From: K189A clade bacterium
Lineage (GTDB): Bacteria > Pseudomonadota > Gammaproteobacteria > Pseudomonadales > Azotimanducaceae
DNA length: 44,589 bases
Direction of reading: 5' to 3'
Assembly: GCA_018607725.1 (NCBI GenBank)
Contig: JABBAY010000231.1
Span: 1-44,589 of the forward strand
The translations under genes and the position numbers were made by a program. The notes under the pieces were generated by a model, which was given only the letters and a program-made list of their open reading frames with translations, searched no databases and was not told where the DNA came from. Shown here one piece after another: positions 1-10,934 of the stretch; the stretch's first letter is position 1, and the number at the start of each line of letters is the position of its first letter.

Positions 1-272
1 GAGTCTCCTCTTAAGGCCGCAGCCACGGATACATGGGTCATGAATCTTTTCCATCAGTGTAATTAGCGTCAATAATACCAAAAATATGCACTCGATCAGA
101 CGCTTATTGAAGATTAAATGCTCTCATTGGGGAGTCTATCGCAGATTTTTCCAGCTTCTCTGTAAATCGGTGTTGCGGCTAGCATCAGTGGTGGCTGGTT
201 GGTCGCAAAAATACCCGCTGCTGAGACGCGAGAACGGGTCACCGGTATGGGGCTAGATCAAACATGCGTGAG

Positions 273-1097
273 TCATGTTGGATCGCCGTCCTCATCTTTG
301 AGACTCTCATCAAGGCGCATGCGGCTGCTGGTCATACCGCCATCGACAACATGATGCTGGCCGGTGATGAAGGTGGAATCGTCGCTGGCTAAAAACAGTG
401 CCATATTGGCAATGTCGAGAGTCTCGCCAGAACGCTGCACGGGCTGCGCCTGGGCCATGCGCGCGCGCATGATTTCGACTACCGATTGATTGTCGCCTTG
501 AGAGAATTCCAGCATGGGGGCGAATATTGGTGTGGCAATACCGCCCGGACAGATTGCATTGGCGCGAATGTTAAACCCCGCTAATTCGAGTGCCGCGGAG
601 CGCGAGAGACCGATGACGCCGGCTTTAATGCCGGAGTAGACATGGGGGCCAAGCCCGGCTTGCAAGCCAGCAACGCTCGCGGTACTGATAATGGAGCCGC
701 GGCGCTGAGGTTTCATAACGCGAGCTGCGTGTTTGATGCCAAGTACCACGCCGGTGAACATGACGCCTACCGTATTCTCATACTCCTGACCGATGACCAG
801 GTCCTGAAGTTCACCGCTGACGCCACCAAAGCCGGCATTATTAAACAGAATATCGAGATGGCCAAAGTGGTTGACAGCCAGGTCGACCATGCGTTCGACA
901 TCCGCTTCTGCGGCGACGTCGGTATGCTGATAAATAGCATTTTGACCCAGTTCTGCCGCGAGAGCCTGGCCGAGATCGTCCTGGATGTCGGCGATGACAA
1001 CCTTTGCGCCTTCCTCGACAAAACGTCGCACCGTGCCGGCGCCAATGCCGCTAGCGCCGCCGGTAATAATAGCCACTTTATTCGCCAATCTGTTCAT
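273..1097 (-). CDS. SDR family NAD(P)-dependent oxidoreductase
   Basis: A 274-residue classical short-chain dehydrogenase/reductase, a cytosolic single-domain Rossmann enzyme. The N-terminal cofactor motif TGGASGIG lies near residues 12-19, the NNAG motif follows around residue 86, and the catalytic set is a serine in STASVAG plus YSGIK (YxxxK) near residues 153-157. Family knowledge says such enzymes oxidise alcohols or reduce ketones with NAD(H) or NADP(H); the acidic residue after the second strand (VVIAD) favours NAD(H). The substrate cannot be read from sequence. The start has a GGAG-containing stretch upstream (GGAGTAGGCGGC before ATG). It stands alone and ends near the left window edge; the 272 bases beyond its 3' end hold no gene I can recognise. 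Confidence 0.9.
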   Translation of the reverse strand: MNRLANKVAIITGGASGIGAGTVRRFVEEGAKVVIADIQDDLGQALAAELGQNAIYQHTDVAAEADVERMVDLAVNHFGHLDILFNNAGFGGVSGELQDLVIGQEYENTVGVMFTGVVLGIKHAARVMKPQRRGSIISTASVAGLQAGLGPHVYSGIKAGVIGLSRSAALELAGFNIRANAICPGGIATPIFAPMLEFSQGDNQSVVEIMRARMAQAQPVQRSGETLDIANMALFLASDDSTFITGQHHVVDGGMTSSRMRLDESLKDEDGDPT

Positions 1098-1204
1098 GCC
1101 GCCTACTCCGTAATGTTGAGCCCGTCAGATGGCTAGAGTGTACGCTGCATTGTCCAGATTGTTAACGTCTGACTGGTGGTGATAGTGCGGTCAACGGATG
1201 CGGG

Positions 1205-2116
1205 TTATTCGTCATCGATGGCCAGGGTTTCGCCACCCAGAGCGCTGAACAGCGCCGGCAAAAATCGGGAGAACTCCAGTGTCATATTGACGAAAGCCGC
1301 ATCCATTCTGGCAATGGGATTGTCTTCATCTTCCGCATCGTCGTCGCTGGATTCAATCTTGAGCTGGCGTAGGATCAAGTCTTTGTCAACGGCCAAGCGT
1401 AGATCGCCGTACCAGCGTAATCCTAGCTTAGTGCACATTTTGCCGGCCTCAAGATGATGGCGAATCTCCTGCGTATCTAGATCTTGTTTTCTACAGGTTA
1501 CAGAGGCACCGTCTTCTGGGTCGACAAGGTCGCACTGGTCGCCCAGGGCGAAATGTTCCGGCAGTTTTCTGTGCATCAGCCACTGGCTAAAAACGTCAGT
1601 AGGTTTGGATTTGACCTGTGGGGGTACGACGGACAAAGTGCCCACTGAATCGCGAAGGCAGTTAATGAATAGTTCGGCTTCCGAGGCATTGGCAGTATCA
1701 ATCACCAGCAGATTTGATGCCGGGTTAATATAGCCCATGATTTGCTTGGAGCGCGCCAGTGCTCGCGGCAACAATTCTGCGAGGGCATCGTCTTTGATAT
1801 TCAGCTTCTCTTTAGATCTGAGTTTTCGACCTTCCATACTCTCGATCCGATTAACACGCTCGGCGATGGCCTCGTTCAGTGCGCTAGGTGGAATGACTTT
1901 GTCTTCCCGGCGGGCGCAGAGCAAGATGCTGCCGGCCACTTCATGGCCCAGAGGGGCATCTTCGATGTCCTTGATGGGTGATACCCAGCCAAAGCTGGAA
2001 GGCCGTAAACCCGCGCAGGGGACGAAGGCATTTTTTTCTAGCAACGCGAGAAGTTCTTCCGCAGTGGGCTCGAAGGGTTTGGTCAGTCGGTAAACTGATG
2101 CATTCTTGAAAAGCAT
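1205..2116 (-). CDS. rdgC: Recombination-associated protein RdgC
   Basis: RdgC, a nucleoid-associated ring-shaped DNA-binding protein that in E. coli limits RecA activity. The product is 303 residues, the usual RdgC length, when started at the ATG at 2116 (MLFKNASVYRL), which matches the family N-terminus (M-x-F-K-N-x-x-x-Y-R-L). The open frame extends 15 codons further upstream, but AAGGACC just ahead of the 2116 ATG looks like the ribosome site and the extension has no family counterpart. Other RdgC-like stretches are PCAGLRPSSFGWVSP near the N-terminus and the acidic C-terminal end. It is divergent from the small zinc-ribbon/Smr gene, separated by about 400 bases. Confidence 0.93.
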   Translation of the reverse strand: MLFKNASVYRLTKPFEPTAEELLALLEKNAFVPCAGLRPSSFGWVSPIKDIEDAPLGHEVAGSILLCARREDKVIPPSALNEAIAERVNRIESMEGRKLRSKEKLNIKDDALAELLPRALARSKQIMGYINPASNLLVIDTANASEAELFINCLRDSVGTLSVVPPQVKSKPTDVFSQWLMHRKLPEHFALGDQCDLVDPEDGASVTCRKQDLDTQEIRHHLEAGKMCTKLGLRWYGDLRLAVDKDLILRQLKIESSDDDAEDEDNPIARMDAAFVNMTLEFSRFLPALFSALGGETLAIDDE

Positions 2117-2513
2117 CTGGAAAGGTCCTTGTTTGGCACGGGAGTGAGATCGAAAAATCAAAAGGAATTATACATGGTTTCGTTGCCAGGGTTTCAACTA
2201 CGAGACTCGGGATTGTCGGATTCAATGTTGAAGTGGCGTCGAATTTCAAACCTTGACGGGGATGTCGCCTATTATTAGCATCGGTTGGGTGGCCATTGAG
2301 GCCGCCGTCGTTAGGGACGACGGTGAATTGTACTGCAGTGAGTGATTATGAGACCATTGCGACCGCATAGGTGAAGGGTCGTTGTGACCGAAGTTAGGTG
2401 AAGGCTGTTCAGCCCCTGTTGTTCGTTGTAGTCAAGCGTTAGTCAAGCGTATAGGTGAGCCTGCAGGCCAGAGAATTCGTGCGTCCAAGATGAATTTTTG
2501 CGAGGAGCAGAGC
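2117..2513. other. Intergenic region between rdgC and the Smr-like gene
   Basis: About 400 bases with no convincing gene. It presumably holds the divergent promoters. It contains a 7-bp-stem hairpin (CCGTCGT at 2305-2311 pairing with ACGACGG at 2317-2323) without a T-run, and a short near-repeat GTCAAGCGT(T/A) around 2432-2452. I see no recognised RNA family. Confidence 0.4.
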
Positions 2514-2873
2514 ATGTTGATCAAGCCCGGTAGTAACCTTATAGACTGCCTCAGCTGTGGTATGCGCGTTCCGAGAGATATTAGCCGGTGTCCCAAATGT
2601 GACGATCATGTGGCGCGCCAAACTGACGGCTACGTGCTCACAGAAGATATTGCGCATCAACAGGAACGGGTCCATGAGGCGCTGATCAAACTTGAGCGAT
2701 TATTTGTTGAAGCGGAGATAGGACGGGCAGCGGGTTTGAGGCTTATCGTCGGCTCCGGGCTGATTCGAGAGGCGGTTTTTGAAGCGCTGCGAGCCAGGCA
2801 ATTTCGAGGTGATATCCTGGGTTATGGTCAAGACGGGCAGAATTCCGGTGCCATCTTCGTCAAGCTGCGGTGA
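2514..2873 (+). CDS. Small zinc-ribbon protein with Smr-like C-terminal domain
   Basis: A 119-residue protein. Residues 12-29 form a zinc-ribbon knuckle pair, C-L-S-C and C-P-K-C (C12, C15, C26, C29). The C-terminal 70 residues resemble an Smr domain by eye: an HEALIKLERLF helix, then GLRLIVGSGLIREAVFEAL (compare the IHGKG-type turn of Smr) and a final G-A-I-F-V-K-L strand. Smr domains bind nucleic acid and some are nucleases, but the usual HGKG is VGSG here, so catalysis is doubtful. I start at 2514 because GCGAGGAG lies 6 bases upstream; an in-frame ATG at 2490 has no such site. It precedes smc by 144 bases. Function unknown; the Smr assignment is an inference. Confidence 0.65.
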   Translation: MLIKPGSNLIDCLSCGMRVPRDISRCPKCDDHVARQTDGYVLTEDIAHQQERVHEALIKLERLFVEAEIGRAAGLRLIVGSGLIREAVFEALRARQFRGDILGYGQDGQNSGAIFVKLR

Positions 2874-3017
2874 ACCAATTCGTCAGCTCCCCGCTAATGC
2901 TCGGCTGACGTAATTTATTGGGGCGTAAGCCTCAGGATTAGCATAGAATATGCGGTTTTACGGGCGCCGGACATTACCCGAAGCGTCTGCTATTTTAGGC
3001 TGGAGTGAGATTAATTT

Positions 3018-6000
3018 ATGCGTTTGCAAGCCATCAAACTCGCAGGGTTCAAATCCTTCGTAGATCCCACTACTGTGCCTTTTCGCTCGAATCTCTGCGC
3101 TGTTGTCGGTCCCAATGGCTGCGGTAAATCCAATATTATTGATGCTGTGCGTTGGGTGATGGGAGAATCATCAGCCAAGACCTTGCGTGGGGAGTCGATG
3201 GCGGATGTGATTTTTAACGGTTCAACCACCCGCAAGCCGGTGGGTCAGGCGAATATAGAGTTGATTTTCGATAATACCGAAGGTGGCCTGAGCGGCGAAT
3301 ATGCGGCCTACAGTGAGATTTCAATCAAGCGTCAGGTCACTCGTGATGGCCAGTCTAACTACTACTTAAATGGCCAGAAGTGTCGTCGCAAAGACATCAC
3401 TGACATATTTCTGGGTACGGGCATGGGGCCGCGCAGCTATTCTATTATCGAGCAGGGCATGATCAGCAACCTGATCGAGGCTCGGCCAGAAGAATTACGG
3501 GTCTATATTGAGGAAGCGGCGGGAATCTCCAAGTACAAGGAACGGCGCCGAGAAACGGAGCGACGCATCAGTCACACCCGCGATAATTTGGACCGCTTAA
3601 GTGATTTGCGGGACGAACTCGGACGTCAGCTACATCATCTTGAACGGCAAGCTCGAGCCGCAGAACGTTACACTGAGCTCAAGCAAGAAGAGCGCGAGGT
3701 CAAGTCTCAGCTGCAGGCGCTGAAATGGCGAACTATCAGCGCCGATACTAAGGTGAAAGAAGCCAATATCAGTCGGTTGCAAATTGCTCAAGATGCCAGT
3801 GTTGCCGACTTGCGTCGAATTGATGCGGAAGTGGAAGAGAAACGCCAGGTGCTTATCGCCCTGTCCGACGAGACGAACGAAATTCAAAAGCGCTTTTATG
3901 ATATCGGCACTGAAATCGCGCGAATCGAAGATTCGATTCAGTTTCAGAACGAGCGTAACCAGCAACGTAACAAGGATCTCGAAGAAGTCAGTGAAAACTG
4001 GTACAAGATCCGCGCCGATATAGATGCTGATCAGCGCAAACTCGGTGAGTTGCGACATGAGCTCGCCCAGACTGAGCCACAGCAAGAACAGGTGCGAGAA
4101 ACAGAGGAAGCTTCGGGCATGCAACTGACCGAAGCTGAGCAGGGCATGCAAGCTTGGCAGCAGTCATGGGAAGCCTTCAATCAGGGTGCAGCGCAGGCCC
4201 AGAACAAGGCGCAGGTTCAGCAATCGAAGATGGGCTCGCTGGAGCAATCTACGGAACGCTTGAACCGCCGCCTGGTCGCATTGAAAGCGGATCTCGGGCG
4301 TTTGCAGGAACAACAGATGGTGGAGGAAGAAGTCGGTCCTCTGCAATCAATGCTGGAAGTTCAGGAAGAACAAATAGCTCGAGTTGAAGAGGAAGTGCGG
4401 GCACTGGTCGCGCGGATTGAAGGCCAGCGCGAAGAAAATCAAAATTTGACTAGTTTGCTTGATGAGAAGCGTAGTCGGTTGCAGAGTCTTCGAGGTCGGT
4501 TTGCCTCCCTTGAAGCCCTGCAGCAAGCAGCCTTGGGCCAGCAAGATGATGCGGAAGTCAGTTGGCTGGAGCGCCATAGCCTGAAGGCTAATGGTCGCCT
4601 CGGCGAACGTATCGATGTCGAGGACCCATGGTCGAATGCGGCTGAAACTGTTCTGGGTGACTACTTGCAGGCAGTATGTGTGGATGGTGTTGACGTTGTC
4701 GCCCAGTTGCTGGGTGATTTTGATAAGGGTTCGTTGAGCTTTATAGCCAATGTCATCAATGTCACACCACCTGACACAAGAATAGCTGCGGCGACGCTGC
4801 TGAGTAAAATCACCAGCGCAACGGACTTGACGGATATTCTCTCAGGTGTCTATGTCGCCGCTGATTTGCCTGCTGCGTTGATGCTGCGGACCCAGCTACA
4901 GGCTGGCGAATCGGTGATCACGGCGGACGGTATCTGGTTGGGGCAGCAGTGGTTGCGAGTGAGTAAAGATCGGGATTCCACTGCCGGTGTGCTGAAACGT
5001 CAGGCCGAATTGAAGATATTGGTCGAACAAATAGAAGTGCTTGAGCATGAAGTGAGCAGTCTGACGGACAGCCTCGAGTCTGGCGTCGCGAGTTTGCAGT
5101 TAGCTGAGCGAGATCGTGAAGTGGAACAAAACCGACTGGTTCAATTACAGCGATCTTTCAGTGAGACTCGCGCCCAATTGGGCGCGAAAAAACTCCAGGT
5201 CGATCAGGTCAAAGCTGATCTGCAGCGTACAACTGCAGAAATTGAGGCTGATACGGAACATGTTGAGGAAGACGAGCAAAATCTCAAGGCTGCCCGAGAT
5301 ATCTTGCAGGAAGCGCTGGACCAGATGGAGCAGGATACCCAGCAACGCGCTGTGCTTCAGCAAGCGCGACATGAATGTCAGCAGGCGCTAGAAAATTCTC
5401 GTTCCAAGGCCCGCGAGCACCGTGATGCATCGCACCAGCTAGCGTTGAAAATCCAGTCCCTGGGTTCTGCAGTGGTATCGACCGAGCAGGCCATGTCCCG
5501 CTTGCAGGAACAGCAATTGATCTTCGCTGAGCGTAAGAAAGCCCTCGAAGCCAGTTTGAGCGAGAGTGAGGAACCACAGGTACTGCTAAAGCAGGAACTG
5601 GAAATCCAGCTCGAAAAGCGCCTTGAAGTCGAGACTGCACTGACATCGGCGCGGCAGCGAATTACTGCAGGCGAGTATAGTATTCGCGAACTGGAGCAAC
5701 AGCGTAGTCGGGTTGATGAGACTATCGAGCAGGTACGGACCAGTCTGGAGCAAGTGCGAATGGATTGGCAAGGACTCGAGGTCAGGCGAGCCACGATTCG
5801 TGAGCAGTTGGTCGCTGACAAGCAAGATCTGGATGCTTTGCTGGAAAATCTACCCGAGGCGGCTAATGAAGTTGAGTGGGAAGAGAGCATGGTACGATTG
5901 GGTAATCGAATTCAGCGGCTCGGGGCTATTAATCTCGCGGCTATCGATGAATACAAAGTGCAATCAGAGCGAAAACAGTACCTTGATGCCCAGAACGAAG

Positions 6001-6533
6001 ACCTTGAGAAGGCGCTACAAACCCTTGAAACCGCGATTCGCAAGATCGACGTAGAAACTCGTACACGGTTTAAAGAGACCTTCGATAAGGTGAATTCACG
6101 ACTCCAGCAGCTGTTCCCCAAGGTCTTCGGTGGTGGCCATGCCTATCTGGAAATGACCGGCGATGATTTGCTGGATACGGGTGTTGGTCTTATGGCAAGG
6201 CCACCAGGAAAACGCAATTCGAGCATTCACTTGCTCTCAGGTGGCGAGAAGGCGCTGACGGCGATCGCCTTGGTGTTTTCTATATTCAGCCTGAACCCAG
6301 CGCCATTTTGTATGCTGGATGAAGTTGATGCACCGTTGGATGATGCTAATGTGGTGCGGTATTCTAATCTCGTAAAGGAAATGTCGAAAACAGTTCAGTT
6401 TATCTACATTACTCACAATAAAATTGCGATGGAGATGGCGGAACAACTTATGGGCGTTACAATGCACGAACCTGGGGTGTCGCGGATGGTATCCGTTGAC
6501 GTAGATGAAGCCGTGGCGCTGGCGGCAATTTGA
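3018..6533 (+). CDS. smc: Chromosome segregation ATPase SMC
   Basis: Full-length SMC, 1171 residues, an ATP-driven DNA-loop-organising protein of the bacterial condensin complex (partners ScpA and ScpB, not in this window). Visible parts: N-terminal GFKSF and Walker A GPNGCGKS (residues 31-38); two long Gln/Glu/Arg-rich coiled-coil arms; a hinge in the middle (roughly residues 500-660, around LERHSLKANGRLGERIDVE and VLGDYLQAVCVDG); a second coiled coil; and a C-terminal head with signature LSGGEKAL and Walker B FCMLDEVDAPLDD. A GGAG sits upstream of the ATG. It begins the smc-zipA-ligA block, a known arrangement in Pseudomonas and relatives. Confidence 0.97.
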   Translation: MRLQAIKLAGFKSFVDPTTVPFRSNLCAVVGPNGCGKSNIIDAVRWVMGESSAKTLRGESMADVIFNGSTTRKPVGQANIELIFDNTEGGLSGEYAAYSEISIKRQVTRDGQSNYYLNGQKCRRKDITDIFLGTGMGPRSYSIIEQGMISNLIEARPEELRVYIEEAAGISKYKERRRETERRISHTRDNLDRLSDLRDELGRQLHHLERQARAAERYTELKQEEREVKSQLQALKWRTISADTKVKEANISRLQIAQDASVADLRRIDAEVEEKRQVLIALSDETNEIQKRFYDIGTEIARIEDSIQFQNERNQQRNKDLEEVSENWYKIRADIDADQRKLGELRHELAQTEPQQEQVRETEEASGMQLTEAEQGMQAWQQSWEAFNQGAAQAQNKAQVQQSKMGSLEQSTERLNRRLVALKADLGRLQEQQMVEEEVGPLQSMLEVQEEQIARVEEEVRALVARIEGQREENQNLTSLLDEKRSRLQSLRGRFASLEALQQAALGQQDDAEVSWLERHSLKANGRLGERIDVEDPWSNAAETVLGDYLQAVCVDGVDVVAQLLGDFDKGSLSFIANVINVTPPDTRIAAATLLSKITSATDLTDILSGVYVAADLPAALMLRTQLQAGESVITADGIWLGQQWLRVSKDRDSTAGVLKRQAELKILVEQIEVLEHEVSSLTDSLESGVASLQLAERDREVEQNRLVQLQRSFSETRAQLGAKKLQVDQVKADLQRTTAEIEADTEHVEEDEQNLKAARDILQEALDQMEQDTQQRAVLQQARHECQQALENSRSKAREHRDASHQLALKIQSLGSAVVSTEQAMSRLQEQQLIFAERKKALEASLSESEEPQVLLKQELEIQLEKRLEVETALTSARQRITAGEYSIRELEQQRSRVDETIEQVRTSLEQVRMDWQGLEVRRATIREQLVADKQDLDALLENLPEAANEVEWEESMVRLGNRIQRLGAINLAAIDEYKVQSERKQYLDAQNEDLEKALQTLETAIRKIDVETRTRFKETFDKVNSRLQQLFPKVFGGGHAYLEMTGDDLLDTGVGLMARPPGKRNSSIHLLSGGEKALTAIALVFSIFSLNPAPFCMLDEVDAPLDDANVVRYSNLVKEMSKTVQFIYITHNKIAMEMAEQLMGVTMHEPGVSRMVSVDVDEAVALAAI

Positions 6534-6569
6534 CGCTAGTAAGCACCATTTGCTGACGGAATCGATAAG

Positions 6570-7442
6570 ATGGAGTCTCTAATAGAATTCGGCTTGCGTG
6601 ATTGGTTGCTCATCCTGGGGTCGGTATTTATTGTTGCGGTGCTGTTACATGGGTACTGGCGCATGCGATCGAACCGCAGCACCCTTAAAATGGCCCTGGA
6701 TAAGTCATTTGTGAACTCGCGACATGAACCTAAGCTGGATGCCGATGAGCTGGCGCCCTACAGGGGTGAACTGCCCAATGGCGGGGCCCGCGTGCTCATC
6801 AAGCCGACGCAGGCTAACTTAGATCTGGTCGAAGCCGTGCCCGTATTGATGGAATCTGTGGATCTCTCTGTTTCGCAGGACGCGCTGCCTGAAGACCAAG
6901 CCGAGTCAGTGCGCGTATTCGAAACCAGTCTGGGCGAAAGTAATTTATCAGAAAGCGGGGGGCTAGAAACCGCAGTTTTCGAAACTGAAGTGCCGAATTC
7001 GCCGGCGAGTCCCCGGGCCGGTGTCGACTGTCCGGAGAAATTTGTGGTGCTGTATGTCAGTGCGCGGCATAAAGATTTTAGCGGCAACGCCTTATTGACC
7101 TGCTTGCGACAGCAAAACATGACGTTTGGAGAGATGGGTATCTATCATCGACTTGCGCCTGATGGCCGGTCGTTATTTAGCCTGGTCAACGCGGTAGAGC
7201 CAGGTGCCTTCGACCCATCGACGATGCATACCTTTAAGACGCCTGCGGTTAGCTTGTTTATGCGTGCCCATGAACTGACAGATCCTGTTGGCGTTTATCA
7301 TGAGATGCTGGGTCTGGCAGAATACCTGGCGACCCAGCTCGATGGCGAGATCAAGGACGAGTCAAGGGCGCCGCTGACACGATCCACGATGATGCGCGAT
7401 CAGCAAGAGCTTCAGGCCTTTGTTGATACTTACTTTCACTAA
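6570..7442 (+). CDS. zipA: Cell division protein ZipA
   Basis: ZipA, the inner-membrane anchor that tethers FtsZ to the membrane at the division site. The 290-residue product has the ZipA layout: a short periplasmic N-terminus, one transmembrane helix at about residues 12-30 (WLLILGSVFIVAVLLHGYW) followed by the positive stretch RMRSNR, a low-complexity acidic linker to about residue 145, and the globular C-terminal FtsZ-binding domain from about residue 150 (EKFVVLYVSARHKDFSG, then NMTFGEMGIYHR). It lies 36 bases after smc and 38 before ligA, probably cotranscribed with both. Confidence 0.93.
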   Translation: MESLIEFGLRDWLLILGSVFIVAVLLHGYWRMRSNRSTLKMALDKSFVNSRHEPKLDADELAPYRGELPNGGARVLIKPTQANLDLVEAVPVLMESVDLSVSQDALPEDQAESVRVFETSLGESNLSESGGLETAVFETEVPNSPASPRAGVDCPEKFVVLYVSARHKDFSGNALLTCLRQQNMTFGEMGIYHRLAPDGRSLFSLVNAVEPGAFDPSTMHTFKTPAVSLFMRAHELTDPVGVYHEMLGLAEYLATQLDGEIKDESRAPLTRSTMMRDQQELQAFVDTYFH

Positions 7443-7474
7443 GCTGGTGATTTCGAGACTGGCAGCACCGATGA

Positions 7475-10115
<2,641 letters not shown>

Positions 10116-10116
<1 letters not shown>

Positions 10117-10530
10117 TGCCTGATTACGGCCTGTCGTCGCTATTGCCGCCAGTGCTCACCGTTATCCTGGCGATATGACCCCGCAATATTCTTATCTCCT
10201 TGTCCCCCGGAGTGTTCGTCGGATCTATGATCCTGACCAGCTATAATCCCTTTCTAGCCACGTTGGATATGATCGAATCTCGTATATTTGTTCAAATCAG
10301 TGTGCCCGCTAATATTCAGATTGTATTTACCATGATGGCCATCGGTGGTTTTATCAAACCCCTTGAGGTGTCCGATGGTGCCAAGGCGCTTGCCCGAGGC
10401 ATGACCCGGTTCATTTCTAATGGCGCGCGAGCGCAGTTTTCCACCTGGACATCAGGCCTCTAGATTTTTTCACAGATTCAGGGAATGCACTGAGCATAGG
10501 GCCACCGTTTTGGCTACCGTTTTGGCCACC
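10116..10530 (+). pseudogene. Remnant of an NhaC-family Na+/H+ antiporter gene
   Basis: Translation from the ATG at 10116 gives MPDYGLSSLLPPVLTVILAI, an in-frame TGA at 10176-10178, then PRNILISLSPGVFVGSMIL and onward through TMMAIGGFIKPLEVSDGAKAL to TWTSGL, where TAG (10461-10463) ends the frame. Shifting to the frame of 10460 restores DFFTDSGNALSIGPPFW. These pieces, in this order, read like the first part of NhaC-type antiporters (GLLSLLPPxLAIxLAxxTRN, GGAKALA-like, IFFDDYAN-like, LIVGP). Twelve-base duplications then scramble the sequence, and everything after about residue 140 of a protein usually over 400 long is absent. NhaC members exchange Na+ for H+ at the inner membrane. The family call is from motif memory, not a database search. 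Confidence 0.72.
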
Positions 10531-10536
10531 GTGCGG
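10501..10536. repeat. 12-bp tandem repeat inside the antiporter remnant
   Basis: Three units in a row: GCCACCGTTTTG (10501-10512), GCTACCGTTTTG (10513-10524) and GCCACCGTGCGG (10525-10536, diverging at its end). They sit where the NhaC-like reading fades, and look like local slippage duplications in DNA no longer under selection. Confidence 0.8.
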
Positions 10537-10934
10537 TGACAGGCGGATCTACTCCCCTCAAGGACTAAGTCTCAATATGCGTCTTGGGCTGATGGGTCGC
10601 CTAGCTTTGGCAAGAATAGCTTTGGCAAGAATAGCTTTGGCAAGAATAGCGTTGACAAGAATAGTGCTGGCAATAAGAGTCGCTGGCGTGATCGCTAAAG
10701 CAGAAGACCCCGACTCGGTTGGCCCTGCGTCCGCAGAGCCCGATACTGTCTTATTGTCCCGGTAACGCCTGGCGAATCACTCAACTTGGCTGTCTGGTCA
10801 CTTTCGGTATAATTTTTGTCGGTCCTTAGCAGACAAATGCCAGTGGATGGGTATAATCGCCCGCGATTGAAGCGGCGGTTAAATACCGTCTGTACTTCAG
10901 GCTGTATCTCTGCCCTTTATTCGGAATTAAACAC
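10537..10934. other. Intergenic region with decayed repeats, upstream of the MFS gene
   Basis: No credible gene. A 62-codon open frame at 10577-10765 is mostly the translation of the 15-bp tandem repeat and has no recognisable domain. The last 150 bases presumably contain the promoter of the MFS gene; I see no convincing -35/-10 pair. Confidence 0.4.
10603..10677. repeat. 15-bp tandem repeat, five units
   Basis: The unit AGCTTTGGCAAGAAT occurs exactly three times (10603-10617, 10618-10632, 10633-10647), then with changes at 10648-10662 (AGCGTTGACAAGAAT) and 10663-10677 (AGTGCTGGCAATAAG). The exact copies at one end and the decayed ones at the other suggest recent replication slippage. There are no spacers, so this is not a CRISPR array. 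Confidence 0.9.

Noticed and set aside
642-1136. 164-codon plus-strand open frame opposite the SDR gene
   Set aside because: Antisense shadow of a well-supported enzyme gene.
2305-2323. Terminator or small RNA between rdgC and the Smr-like gene
   Set aside because: Stem of seven pairs without a T-run, between divergent genes where no terminator is needed; nothing else supports an RNA gene.
10200-10463. 87-codon open frame as an independent small membrane protein
   Set aside because: It is the middle of the antiporter remnant: similarity continues upstream through a TGA and downstream in another frame.
10603-10677. CRISPR-like array
   Set aside because: Units are contiguous without spacers, and there are no cas genes.
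10577-10765. 62-codon open frame encoding repeated ALARI units
   Set aside because: It is the translation of the 15-bp tandem repeat, has no recognisable domain and no convincing ribosome site.
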